Source of the DNA: Bryobacteraceae bacterium
GTDB lineage: Bacteria > Acidobacteriota > Terriglobia > Bryobacterales > Bryobacteraceae
NCBI GenBank assembly: GCA_030041985.1
Contig: JASIAM010000344.1
Location: 1-39,676 of the forward strand
Length of the DNA: 39,676 nucleotides
Reading direction: 5' to 3'
The notes under the pieces are model-generated. The model saw nothing but the letters and a program-made list of their open reading frames with translations. It did no database searches and was not told the DNA's origin. The translations under genes were made by a program, and so were the position numbers. Position 1 is the first letter of the stretch; every line of letters starts with the position of its first letter. Shown one piece after another: positions 15,832-22,994 of the stretch.

Positions 15832-16523
15832 AAAATTCTCCTTTTCAGAACTACGCTCCACTTTCCAATCCGTGAAGGCGTAGAACCCCGCAGAAAGTAC
15901 TCAATTTTTTTCAGGTGGATGCCGCGCAGCGCGCAATCCGTTCCCCTAAACCATCGGCGCGTAGGGCGGCTTCATACGTCAAGCCGCGACTTAAAATACA
16001 CCGAACCACCGAACCATGCAATATATTTTTCGATCGTACTAATAGTTTCATTCGACTAGGGCAATTTCCGGTTACGAATCAGTTTTCACCCATAAATGCC
16101 TGGAATTACGGGAAAACCGCTTACGATGCTCTGAACTCTCCCATCTCCAGCGCATCGGAAGGAATGGTACGCAATTAGTATCCACTACTTAAGTACTGGA
16201 GCTTGTTTATCATAGCCTTACCTGAGCGAGACAGCCTTCCTGAGATCCACAGCATAGGCGAGTGAGGCCACATTGGGAAGTGAGGAAACGTGACCTCACT
16301 CCAGTGAGTAACTTGGCAGGCTCTCGATTACTGGTTGGCCGTTGGAATCGACGTGAGCGCGGCGCCGTTGAAACGGAGGCCGAGGACGGCGACGAACCCA
16401 TGCAGGAAGGCATCCGTCTCTCACTGGTCTTCACTCGTATAGCGCAAGGCACACGGCAAAATAGTCAAGATTTTCCGGACTTTATTTTGAACAGAGCTGC
16501 GGCCCGCATTCCGCTTTGCGGGC
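15832..16523. other. long intergenic region with small palindromes, no convincing gene
   Basis: About 690 bases without a gene I can support. The first 350 bases are AT-richer than the surroundings and probably carry the promoter of the lipoprotein operon. There is an imperfect 18-bp palindrome CCACTACTTAAGTACTGG at 16182-16199, and AGTGAGG occurs at 16261 and 16279 (AGTGAG again at 16303) with its inverse CCTCACT at 16294. Short frames on both strands look non-coding. Confidence 0.5.
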
Positions 16524-17102
16524 ATGCCACTTCAATTCTTTCTCACCAAAGATCCCGCGCTTCTCGCCCAATATTGCGAGCTACGCAATCGCGTTTACCG
16601 CCGCCACTATCCGCATCTGGCGGAAGACTTCGGCCATGAAGAAGCGACGGATCATCTCAGCGCTATCGTCGTGGGCTGGGAAGACCGCGTGGTGGCCGGA
16701 GGACGCATCACCACTTCCTGGCCGGAGAAGCCGCAGCTCATGCCCATGGAGGAAGCCGGTTTCCGGCTCGCCGCTTTGCCGGCGTTCCGCTTGGATCGGG
16801 AACCTTACGCCGAATTCTCGCGCGTCGCGGTTGATCCTCATTACGCGCACGGCCGGCGTGCCGGCTCCGGTTTGATTCAAGAAATGGCTTACGCTGCTGC
16901 TCGCATGGGAGTGGATCTGGTGTTCAGCATTTGTCCCGCGCCGCAGGTCCGCTGGAACGCGATGAACAGCCGCATATGCCGCGTCCGGTTTCGGACGTTT
17001 CCCGAGATTACAGTCGCCACACCGTTTCAGATTCCCATGACTCTGTGCGCGTATACCGGGTTAATCGAAGCTTACCGGCGGTTCTTGCCGCTCTCGGCGT
17101 GA
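16524..17102 (+). CDS. LuxI/FeeM-like N-acyl synthase (GNAT-fold acyltransferase)
   Basis: A 192-residue protein matching the autoinducer-synthase pattern: Arg21/Arg23 in ELRNRVYRR, Asp35 and Asp43 in the acidic loop, VVAGGRIT with Arg61, Phe80, and YAEFSRVAV with Glu97 and Arg100 at the same spacing as the Glu-Arg pair of LuxI. FeeM-type N-acyl amino acid synthases share this fold and use acyl-ACP as donor. After SRVAV, RRAGSGLIQEMAYAAARMGVD is the cofactor-site helix region. It is followed 15 nt later by a membrane methyltransferase. I infer synthesis of an N-acylated amino acid or a related signal or lipid; a general GNAT acyltransferase is the alternative. No luxR-type gene is adjacent. 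Confidence 0.62.
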   Translation: MPLQFFLTKDPALLAQYCELRNRVYRRHYPHLAEDFGHEEATDHLSAIVVGWEDRVVAGGRITTSWPEKPQLMPMEEAGFRLAALPAFRLDREPYAEFSRVAVDPHYAHGRRAGSGLIQEMAYAAARMGVDLVFSICPAPQVRWNAMNSRICRVRFRTFPEITVATPFQIPMTLCAYTGLIEAYRRFLPLSA

Positions 17103-17117
17103 AGGTGAAGGTGGAGT

Positions 17118-17699
17118 ATGCGAACGATACTGTTAATTGCGAATTTGACTTGCTTCGCCAGCTTCGGATGGGCGATGCTGCGGCACTTCGAGCGGGCGGG
17201 AAAACCGAAGCCGGGAATGGTATTCACGGGTTCCGTAGTCCCTATATTTGCCGGTATTACTGTGATGTCGCTCATCGCGAGGCCACTCGAATGGCCGCTC
17301 GTCGCGCTCATCCTTTATGCGCTTGGCGTCATTCTCTTCTGGTTCGCGATTGCCGCCACGCGCGGGCAAAAGCTGGCTGCCTGCTTTCAAGGGCGCGTTT
17401 CCCCGGCCATTGTTCGCACCGGTCCGTATCGCGCCATTCGCCATCCTTTTTATACAGCCTACTCGCTGGTTTGGGTGGGCGGATTCGCGGCGACCGGATG
17501 GTGGCCACTCGCCGCGATCGCCTTATTTATGGCCGTCCTCTACGCCCGCGCGGCGCGCGCGGAAGAAGCCGGCTTCCTGCGCAGTTCGTCGGAGATCGAG
17601 TATCGGGCGTACATCGAAACAACCGGCAGCTTCCTGCCGCGCATCAGTAGGGCCGGTAGTTACTGGCGAATCACGCCGATCCGGTCGATGAGGTTTTGA
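17118..17699 (+). CDS. isoprenylcysteine carboxyl methyltransferase-like membrane protein
   Basis: A 193-residue integral membrane protein with about five hydrophobic segments. Residues 102-112 (GPYRAIRHPFY) and 148-161 (RAEEAGFLRSSSEI, followed by EYRAY and a Leu-Pro near 173) are the S-adenosylmethionine-binding signature of the ICMT/phospholipid N-methyltransferase fold. Family members methylate carboxyl or amino groups of lipophilic substrates in the membrane. It lies 15 nt after the acyl synthase, so both are probably co-transcribed; the product of the first enzyme could be its substrate (inference). Its last 40 nt overlap the 3' end of the convergent regulator gene. Confidence 0.8.
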   Translation: MRTILLIANLTCFASFGWAMLRHFERAGKPKPGMVFTGSVVPIFAGITVMSLIARPLEWPLVALILYALGVILFWFAIAATRGQKLAACFQGRVSPAIVRTGPYRAIRHPFYTAYSLVWVGGFAATGWWPLAAIALFMAVLYARAARAEEAGFLRSSSEIEYRAYIETTGSFLPRISRAGSYWRITPIRSMRF

Positions 17700-18961
17700 A
17701 ATGCGGAGTGCGCGTGGAGATGGCGAAAGAACGGGTAAGCGTGGAACCACACAGCCAGCGGGTCCCGGTCCTCCACGCTGGCCTCCAGGTGCCGGACCGC
17801 GGCGTCCGGATCGCCTGCGCCCAGCCAGCAGGCTGCGATCTGGCTCGGCGGAATATAACGGCCCGTGCGCTGGATACCGCGGAACCAGGCGATCCGGCGT
17901 CGCGCGACCCGCGGGTTACCGCTGAGACCGGCGAATAATCCACGCAACCCCCAGGTGACCGGACGCTCGTGGAGCCGCAGCGGGGTCTGGTCCAGCACAC
18001 GCAGCGCGGCGGCGGGGTCGCCCTGCGCTTCCAGGAGAATGGCCTGGTTGAGGTGGTGCTGATAGTAATGCGGAGCCGCCGCCAGAGCCGCCTGAATCGT
18101 CGCCTGCGCCGCGGCAAAATCGCGGGCCAGCATTTGCAACATCGCCAGATCGCCCAGAAACGTGGGGTTGCAATAGCCGAAATGGTCCACCGTGCGCTGC
18201 AGGATGGCGATCGCTTCCCGGACTCGTCCACGGCCCACGAGGAACGCGGTGTACCAGACGTGCGTGGACGCTTCCCCGCCGCTAAACTCCACGGCGTTCG
18301 CGTAACATTGGCCCGCCTCGGTCCAGTTCAGTTCCAGTGCCTGCCAAACGATAGCTCTCGCCAGCCAAGCCTGCCAGGCCGGCGCCGGCGTGTCGAGGGC
18401 CCGGCCGGCGCACACGCGGGCCTGTTCCAGGCAAGGCCGCGGACGTGATCCATGAATAGCCTGAGAAGCCAGGGACTCCGCTTTGAGTGCCAGGGCGAGC
18501 GAGAGATCGGGTGCTTCTTCGAGCACCGCATCCAGATGCGTGATGGCGGTCGCAAACCCGGAAACCGTGCGCGATTCGAGCGCGACGCGCGCGCTCCACA
18601 AGCGGCTGGTCGCCGCTGCCGAAATTTCCAGCCGCCGCGAGAAGCGAGGAATGTAAGCGCCTTTGGGCAGTTCGATCACCACCGGATCCCGTCGGCCCGG
18701 CCCGGCATAATACTGCAGAAGCGTATCGCGCAGTTTGGCGGCTGTGGTGCGCACCACGGAATCGGCGTGCGGGTCGAAGGTCAACAGGTCGCGGCCGAAA
18801 ATGTCCGCCGCCACCGTTTTCTGGTTTACTTCGGCTTGCTTGCCCCTGATTGCGTGCTCTACCACATAAGCGAGAAATCGAAACTCGGCGGGAGGCACAT
18901 CGCCCTGGCGGCGCACCAGGTCCAGTGCGTGAGTAACTTCATACACTTCCGGTAACGCCAT
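17660..18961 (-). CDS. winged-helix-like regulator with TPR-type sensor region
   Basis: A 433-residue cytosolic protein counted from ATG 18961 (an in-frame TTG at 18991 is possible; neither has a good Shine-Dalgarno). The N-terminal domain (about 15-105) contains FRFLAYVVEHAIRGK, FDPHADSVVRTTAAKLRDTLLQYYA and VVIELPKGAYIPRF, a DNA-binding-like domain common in Acidobacteria. The remaining 300 residues are TPR-like helical repeats (AITHLDAVLEEAPDLSLALALKAESLAS, AIAILQRTVDHFGYCNPTFLGDLAML). The divergent neighbour has the same N-terminal domain. It probably binds DNA and responds through its repeats, perhaps to the acyl/methyl product made next door; target unknown. Confidence 0.72.
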   Translation of the reverse strand: MALPEVYEVTHALDLVRRQGDVPPAEFRFLAYVVEHAIRGKQAEVNQKTVAADIFGRDLLTFDPHADSVVRTTAAKLRDTLLQYYAGPGRRDPVVIELPKGAYIPRFSRRLEISAAATSRLWSARVALESRTVSGFATAITHLDAVLEEAPDLSLALALKAESLASQAIHGSRPRPCLEQARVCAGRALDTPAPAWQAWLARAIVWQALELNWTEAGQCYANAVEFSGGEASTHVWYTAFLVGRGRVREAIAILQRTVDHFGYCNPTFLGDLAMLQMLARDFAAAQATIQAALAAAPHYYQHHLNQAILLEAQGDPAAALRVLDQTPLRLHERPVTWGLRGLFAGLSGNPRVARRRIAWFRGIQRTGRYIPPSQIAACWLGAGDPDAAVRHLEASVEDRDPLAVWFHAYPFFRHLHAHSAFQNLIDRIGVIRQ

Positions 18962-19081
18962 GGCGGGGGTTACTTCTGGAGTTATCCCCAAGTCCTACGC
19001 GAGAGGCCCGGAATCCGGGAGCCTCGGCGCAATTCCTTAGTATAGTCGAAAACAGCGGTGCGATCAGCGGCGGTTCCATCT

Positions 19082-19906
19082 ATGCAGTCGCGAATTAGCA
19101 TATCCAAAGTGATCCCCCCGCTCACTGCCACAGTTCTTATGGCCCGTGGAGCGAAAAGCGAAGAATCGCAAGCGCCGGTTCCGGACAAACTTTGCCGGAC
19201 ACACCTCGAAAGGATCACATCTAGTGCCACCTTCGCTCGGGCCGAACAGCTCCGCAAGCTGCTGGGTTGGCTGGGAGAGCGTTCGCTGTCCCCGGCCGCT
19301 GCGCCACCAACTGAAAAAGAGATCGGTGAGCTGGTGCTTCGCCGCCGGGATTTTGATCCTCAAGCGGACTCGCTGGTGCGCAAGGAAATGAGCCGGCTGC
19401 GTGCCAAACTGACGCAATATTACCAGAAGGAAGGTGCGCGGGACCGGGTGCGCATCCTGCATCTCAGCGGCTACATCCTCAGTTTCACGTGGGTCGGCCA
19501 ACCCGCGGCGAAATCGCCCGGGGCGAGCCGGTTGCCCTGCCTACTGGTCCTGCCGCCGCGATCGCACCCCGATCTGGGAGCGCAGTCCATCCGGCTCGCG
19601 GAGGAGGTTCTGGTCCAGGTGGGCCAGGTAAACGGCGCAATCCTGGTTTCCCCGACCACGGCGCTCAGCTACGCCGGACGCATCGGCGACGTTCGAGAAT
19701 TTGCCGCCGAATGTGGAGCTGATTTCCTATTGGAGGGAACGCTGGAGTTGTGCGACACGCAATTGCGGGTGACGCTATGGCTGGTCGACGGCCGTAGTGG
19801 AACCACGGAAAAGGCTGGACGGTTCCTCGCGGCCGATAGCGATGAATTGGCGTACCGTGCGGCGCTCTGGCTACAAGAGGAGATGTCCCGGCTTCGCCTG
19901 GACTGA
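19082..19906 (+). CDS. winged-helix-like regulator with FlgO/TolB-like C-terminal domain
   Basis: About 274 residues counted from ATG 19082; GTG 19058 and ATG 19139 are alternatives, none with a Shine-Dalgarno. TATAGT at 19041-19046 could be the -10. The N-terminal domain repeats the signature of the divergent gene: FDPQADSLVRKEMSRLRAKLTQYYQKEG with VRILHLSGYILSF. The C-terminal half (LVLPPRSHPDLGAQSIRLAEEVL, SPTTALSYAGRIGDVREFAAECGADFLLEGTLEL, LRVTLWLVDGRSG) matches the domain found behind regulators and adenylate cyclases in this phylum, related to FlgO. No membrane helix is visible. A transcription regulator is likely; the ligand and targets are not known. Confidence 0.72.
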   Translation: MQSRISISKVIPPLTATVLMARGAKSEESQAPVPDKLCRTHLERITSSATFARAEQLRKLLGWLGERSLSPAAAPPTEKEIGELVLRRRDFDPQADSLVRKEMSRLRAKLTQYYQKEGARDRVRILHLSGYILSFTWVGQPAAKSPGASRLPCLLVLPPRSHPDLGAQSIRLAEEVLVQVGQVNGAILVSPTTALSYAGRIGDVREFAAECGADFLLEGTLELCDTQLRVTLWLVDGRSGTTEKAGRFLAADSDELAYRAALWLQEEMSRLRLD

Positions 19907-19993
19907 TTCCGCGGCTCAATTCGCCGGCCGCGAGCCATTTGGTTGACAATCCTTTGCTTGCCAAGATCGGGCAGACATACCAAACTAGAGAAG

Positions 19994-20878
19994 ATGCAGG
20001 CTAAAGTGCGCAAAGCCGTTTTTCCCGCTGCGGGTCTGGGTACCCGCTTTCTCCCCGCTACCAAGGCGCAGCCTAAGGAGATGCTGCCGATCGTGGACAA
20101 GCCCATCATCCAGTACGGTGTGGAGGAGGCGCTGCATTCGGGCATTCAGAACATCATTATCGTGACCGGACGTGGAAAATCGGCCATTGAAGATCATTTT
20201 GATGTCAGCTTCGAGCTGGAATACCTGCTGGAGTCGCGCGCCAAAAAAGATCTCCTGAGCATCGTCCGCAGCATTTCGGACATGATCGATATCTCCTATG
20301 TACGTCAGAAGGAAGCGCTCGGGCTTGGGCACGCGGTTCTGCGATCCATGGAACTGGTAGGCCAGGAAACCTTCTCCGTGGTTCTGGCCGACGACCTGAT
20401 CGATGCGGAAACTCCCTGTCTCCGCCAACTTCTGGACGTTTACAGTTTCTTCTGCGCGCCCGTACTGGCAGTGATGGAGGTGCCCCGGGAGAACATTTCT
20501 TCCTATGGCGCGATCGATGCCGAGCCGGTGTCGCACAACGGCCGCCACGATCGCGTATTCCGCATTCGCGACCTGGTAGAGAAACCGAAGCCGGCCGACG
20601 CGCCTTCCAACCTGGCGATTATCGGACGGTATGTGCTTACCCCGGAAATCTTTGATTCGCTGCAAAGCATAGAGCCGGGGTCGGGAGGGGAAATCCAGTT
20701 GACCGATGCCCTCAAACATTTGCTGCGGTCGCGGCCAATTTACGCCTATCGCTTCGAAGGAACGCGATACGATGCGGGCGACAAACTGGGATTTCTGAAG
20801 GCTACCGTGGAGTATGCTCTGCGGCGGCCCGACCTGGGCGGGGCATTCCGAGAGTATCTGCAAGGCCTGAAGCTGTAG
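19994..20878 (+). CDS. galU: UTP--glucose-1-phosphate uridylyltransferase
   Basis: A 294-residue enzyme that makes UDP-glucose from UTP and glucose 1-phosphate, the precursor for envelope polysaccharides and galactose metabolism. The nucleotide-binding motif AAGLGTRFLPATKAQPKEML is at residues 12-31, followed by VDKPIIQYGVEEA. EALGLGHAVL, VVLADDLID, VEKPKP, IIGRYVLTPEIF, GEIQLTDAL and YDAGDKLGFLKATVEYAL are all GalU landmarks. I chose ATG 19994 because the conserved KAVFPAAG segment follows directly; a TTG at 19943 would add only unconserved sequence. TTGACA at 19943-19948 is a perfect -35, but I see no good -10 at normal spacing. Confidence 0.95.
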   Translation: MQAKVRKAVFPAAGLGTRFLPATKAQPKEMLPIVDKPIIQYGVEEALHSGIQNIIIVTGRGKSAIEDHFDVSFELEYLLESRAKKDLLSIVRSISDMIDISYVRQKEALGLGHAVLRSMELVGQETFSVVLADDLIDAETPCLRQLLDVYSFFCAPVLAVMEVPRENISSYGAIDAEPVSHNGRHDRVFRIRDLVEKPKPADAPSNLAIIGRYVLTPEIFDSLQSIEPGSGGEIQLTDALKHLLRSRPIYAYRFEGTRYDAGDKLGFLKATVEYALRRPDLGGAFREYLQGLKL

Positions 20879-20888
20879 GGAAGCTCGC

Positions 20889-21782
20889 TCAGTGAGGAGC
20901 TGAAGGGGCCTTAGAAACGGCAGCGGGCGTCGCTTGCGGGGCCGGTGAAGGTTCTTGCCGGAGAGCTTGCGGCGACAGCACCACCAGGTCTACCCGGCGG
21001 TTATGCATTCTGCCCTCGTGAGTGTCGTTACTGTCCACGGGAGCATTATCGGCATAACCGGCGACAGACATTCGTTCTTCCGGCACGTGGAAACGATCGC
21101 GCAGAACCTCTAGCAGGGTGATACTGCGCTCCGTGGAAAGCTCCCAGTTATTGCGAAACCGCGAGTTATGGATGGGTACGGAATCGGTATGGCCTTCGAG
21201 CCGCACCGCATTGGGCAACGCGCCGATCACGTCCGCAATCTTTTGAATGACCGGCAGGCTGGCAGGGTGAATGGCAGCATCTCCGGAGTCGAAGAAGGCG
21301 AGTTCCCGCATGCTGACCACCAGCCCCCGGTCCTCCATCTTGATTGCGACAGTGCCTTGCAGCACTTCCTTCCGCAGGATGGTATTCAGCGTGGCAAGCG
21401 CGCTGGACAGATCGGCCTTATTTGCGGGAGGAGCGGCGGCGGGAGGAACGGCAGCAGGAGGAGCGGCCGCAGAGGGAACGCTGGCCGGAGGAACCTTTGC
21501 GGAAGGATTTTTAGGCTCCGCCGCATCCGGGTGGGTGCGCGAGTCTCCTTTCCCATCCGGCGTAACCTTGCGCTGATTGATAATGCCCTGAATCGCGGTG
21601 GCAAGCTGCCCGTGCTGCAGCGCCTCCCGCACGCTCTCGGCGACTATTCTCTGTTTGGTCTTGTCTTTCTGCGCGGTGGCGAACATCACCACGAAGAAGG
21701 CAAACAGCAAAGTAATGAAATCGGCGTAGGAGACCAGCCACCGTTCGTGGTTTTCATGATGCGCGGCGTGCTTTCGTTTCAT
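20889..21782 (-). CDS. motB: MotB-like flagellar stator protein (OmpA-type peptidoglycan binding)
   Basis: A 297-residue protein. After a basic N terminus (KRKHAAHHENHERWLVSYAD) comes one membrane helix with Asp21 in SYADFITLLFAFFVVMFA, the proton-carrying residue of MotB (Asp32 in E. coli). A long Pro/Ala linker (AAPPAAVPPAAAPP) precedes the OmpA-like domain (about 165-275) with RLEGHTDSVPI, NWELSTERS and RMHNRRVDLVV, which clamps the stator to peptidoglycan. It follows motA by 27 nt. It could instead belong to a MotAB-like complex outside the flagellum, as no flagellar structural genes are here. Confidence 0.9.
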   Translation of the reverse strand: MKRKHAAHHENHERWLVSYADFITLLFAFFVVMFATAQKDKTKQRIVAESVREALQHGQLATAIQGIINQRKVTPDGKGDSRTHPDAAEPKNPSAKVPPASVPSAAAPPAAVPPAAAPPANKADLSSALATLNTILRKEVLQGTVAIKMEDRGLVVSMRELAFFDSGDAAIHPASLPVIQKIADVIGALPNAVRLEGHTDSVPIHNSRFRNNWELSTERSITLLEVLRDRFHVPEERMSVAGYADNAPVDSNDTHEGRMHNRRVDLVVLSPQALRQEPSPAPQATPAAVSKAPSAPH

Positions 21783-21809
21783 ATCAGTTCCGAGCGTCAG
21801 TTCCGGGCG

Positions 21810-22685
21810 TCAGTTTCGAATAGCGGCGGCTTGCGGCGCGCCGGCCTTGCCGCTAACTTTTTCCTTCTTCGGCGAGGCTGCTGTTTCGCGATTGAAAGCC
21901 GACAGTTTCAGACGAATGAGGGTCGGGTTGAGGCCTTCCACGATTCCGATTACGCCTTCGACCGTCAACTCCTTCAGCAAACGGGCCTTTTGGTTGCGCG
22001 CCCTCATCTTTTGGGCGAACGGCAGAAACAGAATATTCGCCACTGCCACACCGTATACTGTGGCCACGAAGGCAACCGCAATTCCGTGTCCCACCTCGGC
22101 GATATCATCCAGGTGTTTCATCACCTGGATCAGACCCATCACAGCCCCGATAATTCCGATGGTCGGAGAGTACCCGCCGGCTGCCTCCCAAACCTTGGCC
22201 TTTTGCTCCTCCGTCTGTTCTTCCAAGTCGATATCGATCTCCATCATCTTGCGAATCTCGTTGAGATCCGTGCCATCCACCGCCAGGCTGAGCGCCTTGC
22301 GTAGAAACGGATCGGCGATGTCGCGGGATTCGTTTTCCAGACTGACAATGCCGTTTCTGCGCGCCTGGCTCGCAAAGTGAATCAGAGTCTCGATCGTTTC
22401 TCCCACGGAACTCGCCTGCTCCAGGAACACCGCCCGCATGGCCTTCATGGCTTCCAGGAAGACAGGCAGAGGCGTGGTGATGAGAACCGCGCCGAAGGTT
22501 CCGCCCAGAACGATCAGGGCGGCAGTGGTCTGGGCCACATCGAGGATACTGCCCTTTTCCAGGATGAGGCCTCCAAGAATACCTGCCAAAGCCAGAGCGA
22601 TACCGCCCAGGGTGGCCAAGTCAGGTTTGATTCCGCCGGCTTTGCCGGAAGGCTTCCCCTTCTTTGCTGGCGCCGTTTCAGCCAT
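21810..22685 (-). CDS. motA: MotA-type stator channel subunit
   Basis: A 291-residue membrane protein with four hydrophobic segments. Conserved residues of the ion path are seen: Pro in YSPTIGIIGAVMGLI (equivalent to Pro173 of E. coli MotA) and Pro in VAVANILFLPFAQKM (equivalent to Pro222). The cytoplasmic loop that contacts FliG lies in the middle (LIHFASQARRNGIVSLENES, FLRKALSLAVDGTD). The protein begins with a Lys-rich tail and ends with an unusual Ala/Lys-rich extension. Its ATG overlaps the FlbD stop in a TAATG junction, so translation is coupled. It forms an ion-driven torque complex with MotB. Confidence 0.93.
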   Translation of the reverse strand: MAETAPAKKGKPSGKAGGIKPDLATLGGIALALAGILGGLILEKGSILDVAQTTAALIVLGGTFGAVLITTPLPVFLEAMKAMRAVFLEQASSVGETIETLIHFASQARRNGIVSLENESRDIADPFLRKALSLAVDGTDLNEIRKMMEIDIDLEEQTEEQKAKVWEAAGGYSPTIGIIGAVMGLIQVMKHLDDIAEVGHGIAVAFVATVYGVAVANILFLPFAQKMRARNQKARLLKELTVEGVIGIVEGLNPTLIRLKLSAFNRETAASPKKEKVSGKAGAPQAAAIRN

Positions 22686-22927
22686 TACTCCTCCGCTTCC
22701 GGCCCATCATCCGGTGGCGCCTGCGCCGAACCCGATATTTCGGGCGGCCCATAAATCTTCCTGCGATAATCCATTACTCTGCGGACGACCTCCTCCGGCG
22801 ACTCCCGCACGCGCAGAATTTCCCCATTCGTCAGCGTGATCACAGTATCCGGCGTAATATCAATGCGCTCAATGAGATCAGAATTGAGCACGATAGGCGC
22901 GTGGTTCAAGCGCGTAAGCCGGACCAT
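22685..22927 (-). CDS. flbD: FlbD-family small protein
   Basis: An 80-residue protein with MVRLTRLNHAPIVLNSDLIE, then ITPDTVITLTNGEILRVRES and EEVVRRVMDYRRKIYG, the FlbD/SwrD family of small motility proteins found in flagellar operons (SwrD increases flagellar torque in Bacillus subtilis). AGGAG lies 6-7 nt before the ATG at 22927. It ends in TAATG with motA, making a flbD-motA-motB operon. The family link to stator power fits this context. The C-terminal 20 residues (PEISGSAQAPPDD) are a loose acidic tail. Confidence 0.9.
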   Translation of the reverse strand: MVRLTRLNHAPIVLNSDLIERIDITPDTVITLTNGEILRVRESPEEVVRRVMDYRRKIYGPPEISGSAQAPPDDGPEAEE

Positions 22928-22994
22928 TGTTTCTCCTGGGAGTATATCGGCGGTGTCGGGCGTGTTCTGTAGGGGGGACTGTAGGAGGCCGGGC

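Noticed and set aside
15915-16178. 87-codon frame in the long intergenic region
   Set aside because: No Shine-Dalgarno, no recognisable domain, AT-rich composition more like a promoter region.
16182-16199. Imperfect 18-bp palindrome considered as a lux box
   Set aside because: It lacks the CTG-N10-CAG pattern of lux boxes and lies more than 300 bp before the acyl synthase; no LuxR gene is near.
16262-16639. Plus-strand frame of 125 codons before the acyl synthase
   Set aside because: No recognisable domain, and it runs into the acyl synthase in another frame; treated as non-coding.
19943-19993. Earlier TTG start for galU
   Set aside because: Adds residues with no counterpart in GalU; the segment looks like a promoter (TTGACA) instead.
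21400-21500. Pro/Ala repeat in motB considered as a DNA tandem repeat
   Set aside because: Codon usage varies between repeats and the frame is kept; it is a normal low-complexity linker.
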